A stretch of DNA of 64,000 nucleotides from Liriodendron chinense (GCA_003013855.2 ML058552.1:248001-312000); one strand, 5' to 3'. Positions 10,956 to 21,693 are shown, numbered from the stretch's first letter. A program made the numbers and translations. Notes: generated from the sequence alone by a model not told the origin.

Positions 10956-12084
10956 TGTTAACATCAGATTTTGTAATAGGATCCTCCAGATGTTCGTCTT
11001 CCTTCCAACAGAGATTTCCCTCCGCCAAACCTGAAAGAGGACAGACAGCAACTAAGGGTGGCTGGGAACCAGCCGTTAGCCCTCCGATGCTTAAGTCAGG
11101 CCAAAGCAAGAAGAAGAGTAGCCAAGCAAAACGGGACAGAGATTGAATGTTGTGTGTCCCTTTTCTTAATGGAGTCATCCCTTTATATAGATCCGAAGCG
11201 ATTCAATCTGTTATACAAGATATCGAGATCCCGCTGATCTCGAGTACGATACGAGATTCTGCTGATTTCGTGGGATAAGATCCTTATCCTTAGTGACGAG
11301 ATCTAACCAAATTACTTACTTTGGCAATCACGTCTCTTGATAGCAATCCCTTGAGATCCGGAATCAGCGGGGAAGATAAGCCCAAAATCGCCCTATACAG
11401 GCTGCTGATAAGCATAATAATAGCGCTGATCACTCATGAAAACCGTAGTTGGAGTGATAACCGAGGAAAAGGAAGGAGACGCTGACGGGACGGAAACTAC
11501 CGAACTGGGTGTAGCCCTGCTTGGTGTCGCAGAGGGATTGGACAAGCTGCTCGACGGGAATCGGGTGCTGGTACTGAAGGCTAAGAGATGTTGCCGCAGG
11601 AAAGCTGCTCGCATGTTGGAATGTGGTCGTGAGCCCAAGTACTCGCTCATTTAGCTGTAACGTCTTTCAACGACTTGTGAGAAGGTCTGCTCGCAGATCG
11701 AGCTTTGCCGTATTTGACTATCGGTTATGAGAACTCGAGACTTGCGAATAGCTGCTCCGTATTTTTCAATCTGCGACTCTCGATCAGGTGAGTTCGAGAG
11801 TCGAGTGGGTATCCCACACTTATCCAATCTGCGACTCTCGATCAGATGATCTCGAGAGTCGAATGGACGTCCCGTACTTATCTATTCTGCGACTCTCGAT
11901 CAGATGATCTCGAGAGTCGAATGGACGTCCCGTACTTATCCATTCTACGACTCCCGAGCTTACGATCTCGAGAGTCGAACCAGCACTCCGCATTTACCCG
12001 TTCTGCGACTCTTGATCAGATGATCTCGAGAGTCAAATGGGCACTTCTGCGTGAAATCTTATCTCCACCATTTTGCCTATAACA
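10956..12084 (-). repeat. 3' LTR of the Tat element
   Basis: On the plus strand it begins TGTTAACATCAG and ends CCTATAACA. It is about 98.8% identical to 20878-22007. A minus-strand TATATAAAG lies near 11180. U3 holds five 58-bp repeats. Any plus-strand ORFs here are shadows. Confidence 0.95.
11771..12060. repeat. Five 58-bp tandem repeats in the 3' LTR U3
   Basis: Units start at 11771, 11829, 11887, 11945 and 12003. Most contain the inverted repeat gactctcga...tcgagagtc with a loop of about 10 bp, so each could form a hairpin or act as a repeated protein-binding site. Their U3 position suggests an enhancer role. That is inference. Confidence 0.9.
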
Positions 12085-12100
12085 GATGCCCCCCAAGTCC
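12085..12100 (-). promoter_or_regulatory. Polypurine tract
   Basis: Read on the minus strand, acttggggggcatc lies directly upstream of the 3' LTR start TGTTATAGG. This is the expected site of plus-strand DNA priming in reverse transcription. Confidence 0.85.
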
Positions 12101-12243
12101 TTGCCGCCAAGAATTCTTAAGGAAAGGACTTAGCTTGCTGTCATGCGCGGCTGCCTCTTGCCTTTACTGACAAGCCGTACATGATTAGGCTGGAATTAAT
12201 GAGCGCCAGCCTTTCCGCAGTCAGAAAATGAAGAGACGCTCAC

Positions 12244-12343
12244 CACGTGTCCAAGTATTTAATGGGCGTGCCTGCTCGAGTGCTGTGCCGAACGAGAGAT
12301 CGCCACGTGCTACCATATACGGCGGAATGATTGCCTATAAATA
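12244..12343 (+). promoter_or_regulatory. Promoter of the antisense gene
   Basis: TATAAATA sits at 12336-12343, and two CACGTG (G-box) motifs lie upstream at 12244-12249 and 12304-12309. The ATG used is at 12512, giving a 5' UTR of roughly 140 bp if transcription starts about 30 bp past the TATA. The motifs are seen directly; promoter activity is inferred. Confidence 0.6.
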
Positions 12344-12511
12344 TACGGGGTCCGCCATATCTTCTGATTTTCACAGAAGTTTCAGAATTCTCCTTTGCCT
12401 TTCAATCATCTTCCTCCGGAGTTCCTTGGTGTCTTCCTCGATCTCTTTTGGTGCTCTTTCTTTCCTCTCGTACTGTGGTATTTCTTCTTTCTTTTTCTTC
12501 TTAAATACCCC

Positions 12512-14676
12512 ATGGCCGGTGATTCTAAGGAGACTACCATTCCCTTAGGAGATGCCACCCCGGAATCCTCTGCTTCTAGCAACGCAAGGGTTCCGGCAGG
12601 TCAGTATACAGCGGCCGGATATCCCTCCATTCTATCGGAGAACCGGCTGCTGGAGTTGCGGGAGAGATTTTCAATCCCTGACTCAGTCGCTCTCCGGTTA
12701 CCCAGAGATGGAGAGACGCCAGACTCCCCTCCCCCAGGGTGTGTGGCCTTCTATGAGTATCAACTCATTCTGGGGGTTCGCCTTCCCCTCCATCCCTTCA
12801 TCCGGGATGTACTTCGATACTATAAGATTGCCCCTGGGCAACTTATCGTGAATGGATGGAGGGTGGTCCTAAACTCATTCGTCCTTTGGGCTCAAGCCGG
12901 GAACGGGGAGCTTACAGCTGATGAGTTCCTCCGCATGTTCCGCTTGAAGAAGGCCCCCTCCAGCGAAGGCTGGTATTATCTGTGTTATTGGCACCGGGAT
13001 AACTTCGTGTTGGGGAAGCCCTCCTCGAACTATCCCGGCTGGAGGAAGCGGTGGTTCTATGCATCCGGGAACTGGGAATTTGCTTCTTCCAGGGGCCCAA
13101 GAGTAAACCGTTTTTTTTGTGAAGGTAGGCACAATCCCGCATTGTGCAGTTTTTCTTCAATTAGGGTTTTAGGGTTTTACTTCATTTGACCCTTGTTTGT
13201 GCTCGCAGGTATCCCGGCCTTGAGAAAACTGAATTTGAAAGGAGGGATCAACGAAAAAATTGTAAAGGTGTACAAGGTGTCTATTGGTGATAGGCACGTC
13301 GAGACTTGCTTGTCCCCCTTACGTCTTGCAGCTGCGGGCTTAATACCCAGAAGAGAAGTCGAGATGACGCAGGTCGGAGAGAAGAGAGGTCTGCTGCCCC
13401 GGCTGAAGGGCACGAGCTCCAAGAGACAGAAGAAAACATCTGCCGGACCATCTCAACCATCCATTGAAAAGGGTAACGATCAGCCTGCTCCTCTCGCGAG
13501 CAGGGCAGGGGCTCCAGCAGGGCCCGCTATTCCTTCACTGGTGGTCGAACCCGGGCCGCCAATGATTAATATCGTTGACAATTCCCCAGATGGGGCAGGG
13601 TCCAGCTGCCCCCCAGTTGAAGAAGCTCGTGAGCAAACGGAGCCTCGAGAGATGGCTCCTGCTCGTGAGTCAGCTCCTTCTCGCGAGCTGATTCCTGCTG
13701 TCGAGCAGGGACCTGCTCGCGAGACGATGGCCCCTCCTCGCAAGCCGTCTGGGCTGATCGTTGCCCAACCTTCCGGTAGTGGGACATATTCTGTTCCTCG
13801 CCACCTCCACCCAATATGTAAATTCTTATTTGAGAATGTCCCGCCCCAATCCTTCGGCTCTCTTCCCGAGCCAAGCCCCGAGAGCCTCTTCCTTGAGGCA
13901 GGGATAAGGATGGCTCAGGTAGAACCTCCTAGTCCAAACTTTATTATTTTGGGGTTTCTTAAGTATTTTTTCTCACCCCTCTTTTTTGTTTGCAGGGCTT
14001 AGACCTCATCTTGCGGACGAAGCGAGACATCGTCGCCGCTCGCCGCGTAATAGATGAGGCAGATGAGAAGATGACCGCTTTGGAGAAGGCGGTCCAAGGA
14101 CGAGATCAACTCCTCAAGTCCCATGAGGCAGTGATCTCCAAGAGAGATGAGGAGATAAAAATCCTCATAGAGAAAGTCCAAGTGTTGACCGAAAGGTATC
14201 AAGCTTTGGACACTAAGTTCGCGAAGACCGCCGACTTGAAGGAGAAGGCGGAGAGAGAGAAGGAGATCTTTCGCCAAGACAAGATCTCATTGGAGGAGCG
14301 GCTCGCGGAGGCCAGGTCGCAGCTCAAGGAAGCCAATGAGAACTTGGAGAAAGAGCGCTCCGCTCTTGCACAGCTTAAGGACGACTCGATCCATTGGGAC
14401 GAGGAGAAAGTCGCCCTTGTAAAAATGCTCTCGGAGGAAGGTCCTCGGGCAATCTCCGAGTTCCGGACTTCGCAGCTATATGACGATGAACGATACGAGT
14501 CATATGATGCTGGTCGAGACTTTGCACTAAGAGTAGTGCAACGAATGATCCCATCCTTCGATATGGGGGAATTCGGTCGAGTCGCGACCATCATAGCTGC
14601 AGAAGAACAAGCTGCTGCCGAGAACGAGGTGACTGAAGTCACGCAGGCTGGAGGGGCTCCTGAAACGGGCCCTTAA
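12512..14676 (+). CDS. Antisense accessory gene of Tat element (three exons, 667 aa)
   Basis: Joining exons 12512-13124, 13209-13918 and 13996-14676 gives one 667-aa frame. Introns are 84 and 77 bp, both GT-AG (donors gaag/gtaggc and ctcag/gtagaa, acceptors ctcgcag and gtttgcag), with phases 1 and 0. Residues about 35-150 contain GCVAFYEYQLILGVRLPLHP and a WRVV stretch, resembling the plant 'putative gypsy type transposon' domain (PF04195, from memory). The middle, about 240-420, is rich in Pro, Ala, Glu and Arg. Exon 3 encodes a long charged coiled coil at about 455-575. The gene runs opposite to gag-pol, between pol and the 3' LTR, with its own TATA box. Antisense extra ORFs are known in Tat-lineage elements, but their function is unsettled. 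No catalytic motif was seen. The coiled coil suggests oligomerisation. Splicing is predicted, not shown. The upstream in-frame ATG at 12395 is less likely because it lies close to the expected transcription start. Confidence 0.85.
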
Positions 14677-15323
14677 GTCGAGAGCGTGGCTCCTCCTCCA
14701 AGAGATTGATTTCCTTTTATTTTCTTCTCTCTTGTACTTGCGATCATGTATCTGTAATCGTTTAAACATCAATGAAAAGATATTTTTGGAAGTGTTACTG
14801 TTTTGTTGCTGTTTTCTCTTTATCTTTCATTTGTGCTTTGTGTTGATCTCATATTGACTCATCAGAGGATGCGACCCCTTAATTCAAACACGAACTACGC
14901 TGCTCGCATTTAGGGTGTACGACCCCATAATTCGAGACGAGCTGCGGTGCTCGCATTCTGGAAGTGCGATCCCTTTCATCAGTCGCGAGCAACTAACTCA
15001 TGAAAAAATGAATTAGACTCAATCCGGGGGTCGTGTGACCGTGTCCACGTTAAGATAGACTGATCTATCGATTGAGATTTTGATTCTACCAAGGGCAGAA
15101 GGTTGGTCAAGAGAGCACGTATGCTCTCTTCGGGGCTATTTTTAATCCATAGAATGGAGAGGCAACCAACTGGTAATGATTTCAGTCCTACCAAGGGTAG
15201 GCAATTGGCCAAGAGGATGTGTATGCATTCTCTTTAGGGCTATTCAGGTCCATGTAAATGGAGCAGCGACCAAAAGATGTCCTTCACTTTATTTATAAAA
15301 TGTTGTAATAAACTACATCGAAT
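14677..15323. other. Spacer between antisense gene and pol, with short repeats
   Basis: Both genes converge here. A poly(A)-signal-like 'caatgaaaag' follows the antisense stop at about 14771. Two kinds of repeat are visible: a roughly 58-bp unit with 'cgctgctcgcatttagggtg' and 'cggtgctcgcattctgg' (about 14880-14970), and a roughly 105-bp unit beginning 'ctaccaagggcagaaggttgg' and 'ctaccaagggtaggcaattg' (about 15086 and 15188). Confidence 0.6.
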
Positions 15324-18300
15324 CTAGGGGTAGTATCGTAGCAAATGCTCCACGTGCCAAGGGCGACGTACGGGCTTCCCTTGCATGTCTTCAAGATAAT
15401 AAGTACCGGGTTGCACAACCCTAATAACCCGATACGGGCCTTCCCAATTTGGATCCAATGAACGAGCAGGAACTCCGAGATTTTGCCTTAATACCAAATC
15501 TCCAGGTTGGAAGGATCTAGGCCGAACCCTAGCATTTCGATAACGAGCAATACGTTGTTGATACGCTGCCACTCGTACTTGAGAAGCATTTCTTCGCTCT
15601 TCCAAGAGATCGAGATGAAGTCGGAGGTTTTCCTGATTACTCGCGGGATCATACTGCTCGATCCGATATGAGGGCACTTGAATTTCCACTGGTACCACTG
15701 CATCGACACCAAATGCTAAGGAGAAAGGGGTTTCACCTGTTGATGTACAAGCCGTGGTTCTATATGCCCATAATACTTCTGGCAGAAGCTCTGGCCACAC
15801 CCCTTTACATTCATCTAGCTTGGTCTTTAAATGGTGCTTGATGATCTTATTCACTGCCTCGACCTGCCCATTCGCCTGATGATGATATGGAGAAGTGTGG
15901 AGATTACGTATCTTCCATTTTTCGTAAAATTCATCAAAGACTGCGTTGTCGAACTGCGTTCCGTTGTCGGTAATTATAGTGTGAGGAAGTCCGAAACGGC
16001 ATATGATATTTCTCCATATGAACTTCGTTGTTTGTTTCTCAGTAATCTTGGCTAATGGTTCTGCCTCGGCCCATTTGGTGAAATAATCAACCGCCACGAT
16101 CGCGAACCTATTTTGTCCCTTTCCCATGGGTAAGGGCCCGATGATATCGACCCCCCATTGAGCAAAAGGCCAAGGACTATCAACTGGGGTCATCCGCTCG
16201 GACGGTACATGAGGTATAGGTAAATATCGTTGGCACTTGTCACATTTTTTAGAAAATGCAATTGCGTCTGCTTTCATAGTGGGCCAATAATATCCTTGCC
16301 TCATCGCTTTATATGCTAGGGATCGCCCCCTGGGATGGTTACCACATGCCCCCTGGTGTACTTCGTCTAGAACACGAAATGCTTCTTCTGGATGAATACA
16401 CCTTAAATAAGGCAAGGAGAAGCTTTTTCGCAACAATATTCCATCTTGCAAGGTGTACCTGGCAGCTCGAAGCCGAATTTGTCTTGCAGCTTTCTTGTCG
16501 TCTGAAAGGTATCCGTCTCTGAGATAAAGGATGATAGGATCCATCCAACATGAAGATGATTGTATCGATGTTACATGCTCGAGAGTCGCTTGGTCGATAC
16601 TCAGAACCTGACGGTGCTCGATGGGGATCGAATGCGATAACTCAGATTCTGGTGCAGAGGCGAGCTTTGCCAAGGAATCGGCAAGTTGGTTTTTCTCGCG
16701 AGGAATATGGGTTATTTCATAAGTCTTCAGTTTGGCGAGCAGGATGAGGACACGAGACTTGTATAAGGCCATTCTTTCTTCTTTGGCTTCAAATTCACCA
16801 AGAACTTGGTTGACAATGAGCTGGGAGTTGCTATGAATTATCAAATTCTGAACTGCGAGGACAATGGCCAGTTTGAGGCCAACAATCAGGGCCTCATATT
16901 CTGCTTCATTATTGGAGACGCGTGATTCAAAACGCAGAGCATATTGAAAATGCGACCCGTCGGGAGCCACTAAAATCAGGCCCGCTCCGCTGCCAGTGGC
17001 CCTCGACGACCCGTCCACGAAGAGTGACCAAGGAGGCTGGTCGCTGGTCATGATATTATCTTCAGAAGAATATGTAAATTCGACGATGAAGTCAGCCACG
17101 GCCTGGCCCTTGACTGCGGTCCTAGGACAGAATGAGATATCATGCTCACTGATCTCGACCGCCCATTTAGTTAAGCGCCCGGAAGCTTCAGGCTTTTGAA
17201 GGATTTGCCGTAGTGGGTGATTAGTCGGTACTAAAATAGCGTGGGCTTGAAAATATGGTTGCAGTTTTCGAGCTGCCGTGACTAAGGCTAGGGCCAGTTT
17301 CTCCATATCAGAATACCTAGTTTCTACATCAACCATTGCTCGACTAATATAATAGACGGGCCTCTGTACCCCGGAATCTTCTCTTATTAAAGCGGCGCTA
17401 ACGGCCGTAGTGGACACAGAGAGATAAAGAATGAGTTGCTCATGTGCTACAGGTTTAGATAAAATGGGAGGAGCGCTCATGTATTGCTTCAGTTGTTGGA
17501 AAGCTTCTTCACACTGAGGTGTCCACTTCCAATCTGATTTGGCCGTTGCACGAAGGAGTTTGAAGAAGGGCAAGCACTTGTCAGATGCTCGCGAGATGAA
17601 CCTGTTCAATGATGCGATGCGACCAGCCAGACACTGGACGTCTTTCAGAGTAACGGGGGATTTCATCTCTATCAATGCTTTAATCTTTTCAGGATTTGCC
17701 TCAATTCCACGCTGGCCAACCATGAACCCAAGAAATTTCCCTGCAGACACTCCAAACGCGCATTTTTCTGGGTTTAACTTCATTTGATACTTCTTCATCA
17801 GATCAAAGGCTTCTTGAAGATCAGAAATGTGGTCATCTTCAACGATGCTTTTCACGAGCATGTCGTCAACATAAACTTCCATATTCCTACCGATTTGAGC
17901 AGCGAATATTTTGTTGACAAGACGTTGATAAGTGGCCCCTGCATTTTTAAGACTGAACGGCATCACCTGGTAGCAATATAGTCCTCGATCCGTGATGAAG
18001 GCAGTATGCTGGCTATCAGGTGGATGCATCATAATCTGGTTGTAACCAGAATAAGCATCCATAAAGCTGAGGAGAGCATGTCCAGCTGTTGAGTCGACCA
18101 ACTGGTCGATCCGCGGTGTCGGGAAGCTATCTTTGGGACATGCTTTGTTCAAGTCTGAATAGTCGACGCACATCCTCCATTTGCCATTAGCTTTCCGGAC
18201 GAGAACTACGTTCGCGACCCACTCTGGGTAGTCAACTTCTTTTATGAGATTAGCCACGAGCAGCTTCTCAACTTCAGTTTTGATTGCCATTTGCCTTTCT

Positions 18301-20852
18301 GCAGTAAAGGCACGTCGACGCTGGTGTACGGGTTTATGCTTCGGGTCAATGTTGAGACGATGTGCGATGACATTGGGATCGATGCCTGGCATATCTTTAT
18401 GAGACCAAGCAAACACGTCCTGGTATTCAGTGAGGAAAAGGATCAAATCTTCACGGTGGACACTGGTTAAGGAGGACCCGATGTACACGATCTTAGACGG
18501 GTCGCCTTCGGTCAGGTGAATTGCCACTGTTTCCTCCCCCGGAGTTCCTGACTTCAGAGCATTTTCTCTCGGATCCAACGAGGTGGTGGGGGGAACGTCG
18601 GGTGAACCTTGAGCTATCTCCATGACGGGTGTCGCTTGAGCCTTCTTTCGATCTTGGAGGGCAATCTGGTAGCAAGACCATACCTCCTGCTGACTTCCAC
18701 GCACGACCCCGATACCATTTGGGGTAGGAAATTTGACACATAGATATGAAGGGTGCAAGGCTGCCCCGACCTTAGTTAAAGATGGCCGCCCCAAAATGGC
18801 TTTATACGCTAATTTTCGATCCACTACGAGGAAGTTTATGAAGACGGTGGTCTTTGCTGGACTTTCTCCAAAAGTAATTGGGAGATCGATGCTCCCTTCA
18901 GGTGTTACTACCTCTCCTCCAAAGCCGACGAGGGGGGTCGATACTGGCTTGAGAAGGCTTCTGGCAAGTGCCATTTTGTTGAAAGCTTCCAAGTATAGAA
19001 TATCAGCTGAGCTACCTGTATCCACCATAATTCGATGTGTCAGATAGTTTGATACCTTCAATGTGACTACGATGGAATCTTCGTGAGGGAAGTGAATTCC
19101 CGTTGCATCTTCGAGAGTGAAGGAAATTGGAGGATGGCTGGCTTTTGACGAGCTAGACGACTGTTCCAGCCAATAGATCTGCTGGGGTTCTTTGGACGCC
19201 TTTCGAGCGTATGCTTTTCTTGAAGCTTGAGAGTCACCCCCACAAGCTGGTCCTCCGACGATGGTGCGGATTTCTCCCGTGGGCTCAGCGTCCTCTTGGT
19301 CACTTTGATGATGAGGCGGTTCCTTTTGGCGAGATGTGGTCTTCGCCCTTTCTGGTGATCGATTTTTACGAGCAACATAATCCTGAAGATGGCCTTTTCG
19401 AATAAGGGCTTCGATATGGTCACGTAGAGAGATGCAGTCCTGGGTCCTATGCCTGTGATCTTTGTGGAAGTAACAGAACTTGCTCTTATCCCTCTTCTCA
19501 AGATCGGATTTGATCTTTGCGGGCCACTTTACATATGGCTTGTGTTTAATCTCCATTAGAACTTTTTCATGAGACTGATTAAGAGGGGTGTAGTTATGGT
19601 ATTTACCAGAGTAAGGCTTCTTGGGAGAACGATCGCGCTGATCACGACGATATTTTTTATCTGTAGAAGAGGTTCCTTCTGGCTTGCGTTTCTTACTCTG
19701 TACTCCATGGCGTGTCAATGCGATTTCTTCTGCATTGATATATTTCTGAGCTTTGGCTTGGAACTCTGCCATAGTTTTCGGAGGGCTTTTATCTAAGGCA
19801 AATCTGAATTTCTCACTCGTTATTCCGGCAATGAGAGCTGTAAGACCCTTTTCTTCAGTGTAACCCTCAGTTTGGACGGCTTCGGCAGTGAACCGTACTG
19901 TGAACTCCTTTATTGTCTCCCCATGCTGCTGTCTCAGATTCATCAGATGGGAGGCTGGCTTCTTAATGCGAATGCTTCCCATGAACTGAGAAAGGAATAT
20001 CTCCGATAACTGGGAAAAGGAACTGATGGAACGAGGCTTTAACCCCCGGAACCACGTACGAGCTGCTTCCTTCAATGTTAAGGGAAAAGCCCCACACATG
20101 ATTTCTGAACCATGTCCCTCCAACTCCATGAGGGACCTGTATGTTTCCAGATGTTCAAGAGGGTCGCCAATACCTGTGTACGGGGTGATAACAGGCATTC
20201 GATACTTTCTAGGTAATGGGGCTTCCATAACCTCGCTGGTGAAGGGGGACTCGGATTGATGTATCGTCGCCATGACGGCAGATGGCCGATTTGCATGGTA
20301 TCGCTGTTCCATGACATCAAAACGATCATGGATTCTTTTGAGATCTCCTTCCCATGGTAGGGTATAGCTCGATGTTTCGGCGGTGGTGCCCTGCGGTTGA
20401 GGTTGTCGAGACGAACTAGAATGTATAAAATGTGGAGAAGGTACAGGGGGATGGCTGCCAAGTGGTGGGACCTGTGGTTCGTCCATAGAATGTCTAGATG
20501 CCACTGGTATGGGCTGCGGTGGTAACCCTTCGGAGGCTTGTCTCTGAGGTTCGGGGAAATGCTGATCAAGCCGATTTGACAGCGCTTGAACTCCGGCATT
20601 TAGAGTCAGAAGGGTGTTTCCTAGGAAACGTAAGACATCGTCTTGATTTCCAGAAGCCTCCAGTAATGGGTTTGTTGACGGCATATTCGGGGCTCCTTGA
20701 GGGATATTCGTCGGATCAGGTGGAAGGGCAGGTACAGATTCCGTCTCATCGGGCGGAGGTGGTGGCTGCCTTGAAGTTGAAGGATGAACGGCCTTTTTAG
20801 GAGGCATCGCCGAAGGATTTTGATCGGTGGAACGATTGATTTTGACGATCAA
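15324..20852 (-). CDS. Gag-Pol polyprotein, Ty3/gypsy Tat lineage
   Basis: The 1,842-aa ORF has no stop or frameshift. Translation probably starts at Met16 (MPPKKAVHP), as the first Met lies only 25 nt from the LTR, over the primer-binding site. Gag core is about 215-380. A CX2HX4HX4C zinc knuckle runs C460-C473. Aspartic protease has D611-T-G. Reverse transcriptase is about 860-1040 with YVDD at 994-997. The first RNase H is about 1130-1255. A second, archaeal-type RNase H is at 1275-1398 with D1280, E1318 and D1392, but Asn1342 where the family has Asp. Integrase has H1499, H1506, C1537, C1540 and D1569, D1629, E1665, then a GPY motif at 1805-1807. The product would form virus-like particles, copy the RNA and insert the cDNA. 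All modules are present in family order. The Asn1342 change may reduce the second RNase H. Confidence 0.97.
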   Translation of the reverse strand: MIVKINRSTDQNPSAMPPKKAVHPSTSRQPPPPPDETESVPALPPDPTNIPQGAPNMPSTNPLLEASGNQDDVLRFLGNTLLTLNAGVQALSNRLDQHFPEPQRQASEGLPPQPIPVASRHSMDEPQVPPLGSHPPVPSPHFIHSSSSRQPQPQGTTAETSSYTLPWEGDLKRIHDRFDVMEQRYHANRPSAVMATIHQSESPFTSEVMEAPLPRKYRMPVITPYTGIGDPLEHLETYRSLMELEGHGSEIMCGAFPLTLKEAARTWFRGLKPRSISSFSQLSEIFLSQFMGSIRIKKPASHLMNLRQQHGETIKEFTVRFTAEAVQTEGYTEEKGLTALIAGITSEKFRFALDKSPPKTMAEFQAKAQKYINAEEIALTRHGVQSKKRKPEGTSSTDKKYRRDQRDRSPKKPYSGKYHNYTPLNQSHEKVLMEIKHKPYVKWPAKIKSDLEKRDKSKFCYFHKDHRHRTQDCISLRDHIEALIRKGHLQDYVARKNRSPERAKTTSRQKEPPHHQSDQEDAEPTGEIRTIVGGPACGGDSQASRKAYARKASKEPQQIYWLEQSSSSSKASHPPISFTLEDATGIHFPHEDSIVVTLKVSNYLTHRIMVDTGSSADILYLEAFNKMALARSLLKPVSTPLVGFGGEVVTPEGSIDLPITFGESPAKTTVFINFLVVDRKLAYKAILGRPSLTKVGAALHPSYLCVKFPTPNGIGVVRGSQQEVWSCYQIALQDRKKAQATPVMEIAQGSPDVPPTTSLDPRENALKSGTPGEETVAIHLTEGDPSKIVYIGSSLTSVHREDLILFLTEYQDVFAWSHKDMPGIDPNVIAHRLNIDPKHKPVHQRRRAFTAERQMAIKTEVEKLLVANLIKEVDYPEWVANVVLVRKANGKWRMCVDYSDLNKACPKDSFPTPRIDQLVDSTAGHALLSFMDAYSGYNQIMMHPPDSQHTAFITDRGLYCYQVMPFSLKNAGATYQRLVNKIFAAQIGRNMEVYVDDMLVKSIVEDDHISDLQEAFDLMKKYQMKLNPEKCAFGVSAGKFLGFMVGQRGIEANPEKIKALIEMKSPVTLKDVQCLAGRIASLNRFISRASDKCLPFFKLLRATAKSDWKWTPQCEEAFQQLKQYMSAPPILSKPVAHEQLILYLSVSTTAVSAALIREDSGVQRPVYYISRAMVDVETRYSDMEKLALALVTAARKLQPYFQAHAILVPTNHPLRQILQKPEASGRLTKWAVEISEHDISFCPRTAVKGQAVADFIVEFTYSSEDNIMTSDQPPWSLFVDGSSRATGSGAGLILVAPDGSHFQYALRFESRVSNNEAEYEALIVGLKLAIVLAVQNLIIHSNSQLIVNQVLGEFEAKEERMALYKSRVLILLAKLKTYEITHIPREKNQLADSLAKLASAPESELSHSIPIEHRQVLSIDQATLEHVTSIQSSSCWMDPIILYLRDGYLSDDKKAARQIRLRAARYTLQDGILLRKSFSLPYLRCIHPEEAFRVLDEVHQGACGNHPRGRSLAYKAMRQGYYWPTMKADAIAFSKKCDKCQRYLPIPHVPSERMTPVDSPWPFAQWGVDIIGPLPMGKGQNRFAIVAVDYFTKWAEAEPLAKITEKQTTKFIWRNIICRFGLPHTIITDNGTQFDNAVFDEFYEKWKIRNLHTSPYHHQANGQVEAVNKIIKHHLKTKLDECKGVWPELLPEVLWAYRTTACTSTGETPFSLAFGVDAVVPVEIQVPSYRIEQYDPASNQENLRLHLDLLEERRNASQVRVAAYQQRIARYRNARVRPRSFQPGDLVLRQNLGVPARSLDPNWEGPYRVIRVVQPGTYYLEDMQGKPVRRPWHVEHLLRYYP

Positions 20853-20853
20853 G

Positions 20854-20877
20854 CCGTTCCCACAGACGGCGCCAAAC
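20854..20877 (-). promoter_or_regulatory. Primer-binding site
   Basis: On the minus strand, tttggcgccgtctgtggga follows the 5' LTR end almost directly. The first bases (tggcgccg) match the 3' end of plant tRNA-Asp used by Athila/Tat elements. The later bases diverge, so the primer assignment is tentative. Confidence 0.7.
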
Positions 20878-21104
20878 TGTTAACGTCAGATTTTGTAATA
20901 GGATCCTCCAGATGTTCGTCTTCCTTCCAACAGAGATTTTCCTCCGCCAAACCTGAAAGAGGACAGACAGCAACTAAGGGTGGCTGGGAACCAGCCGTTA
21001 GCCCTCCGATGCTTAAGTCAGGCCAAAGCAAGAAGAAGAGTAGCCAAGCAAAACGGGACAGAGATTGAATGTTGTGTGTCCCTTTCTCTTAATGGAGTCA
21101 TCCC

Positions 21105-21112
21105 TTTATATA
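21105..21112 (-). promoter_or_regulatory. TATA box of the Tat element
   Basis: TATATAAA on the minus strand, about 230 bp from the U5 end of the LTR. This is the expected core promoter for the genomic RNA. The other LTR keeps the same box. Confidence 0.7.
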
Positions 21113-21693
21113 AATCCGAAGCGATTCAATCTGTTATACAAGATATCGAGATCCCGCTGATCTCGAGTACGATACGAGATTCTGCTGATTTCATGGGATA
21201 AGATCCTTATCCTTAGTGACGAGATCTAACCAAATTACTTACTTTGGCAATCACGTCTCTTGATAGCAATCCCTTGAGATCCGGAATCAGCGGGGAAGAT
21301 AAGCCCAAAATCGCCCTATACAGGCTGCTGGTAAGCGTAATAATAGCGCTGATCACTCATGGAAACCGTAGTTGGAGTGATAACCGGGGAAAAGGAAGGA
21401 GACGCTGACGGGACGGAAACTACCGAACTGGGTGTAGCCCTGCTTGGTGTCACAGAGGGATTGGACAAGCTGCTCGACGGGAATCGGGTGCTGGTACTGA
21501 AGGCTAAGAGATATTGCCGCAGGAAAGCTGCTCGCATGTTGGAATGTGGTCGCGAGCCCAAGTACTCGCTCATTTAGCTGTAACGTCTTTCAACGACTTG
21601 TGAGAAGGTCTGCTCGCAGATCGAGCTTTGCCGTATTTGACTATCGGTTATGAGAACTCGAGACTTGCGAATAGCTGCTCCGTATTTTTCAAT

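Noticed and set aside
11771..12060. Regularly spaced repeats that might suggest a CRISPR array
   Set aside because: Units are contiguous without unique spacers, in a plant LTR.
14199..14642. 147-aa minus-strand Ser-rich ORF
   Set aside because: Antisense shadow of the coiled-coil exon of the antisense accessory gene.
19067..20599. 144- and 173-aa minus-strand ORFs within the Gag region
   Set aside because: Out-of-frame shadows of the intact Gag-Pol; no domain.
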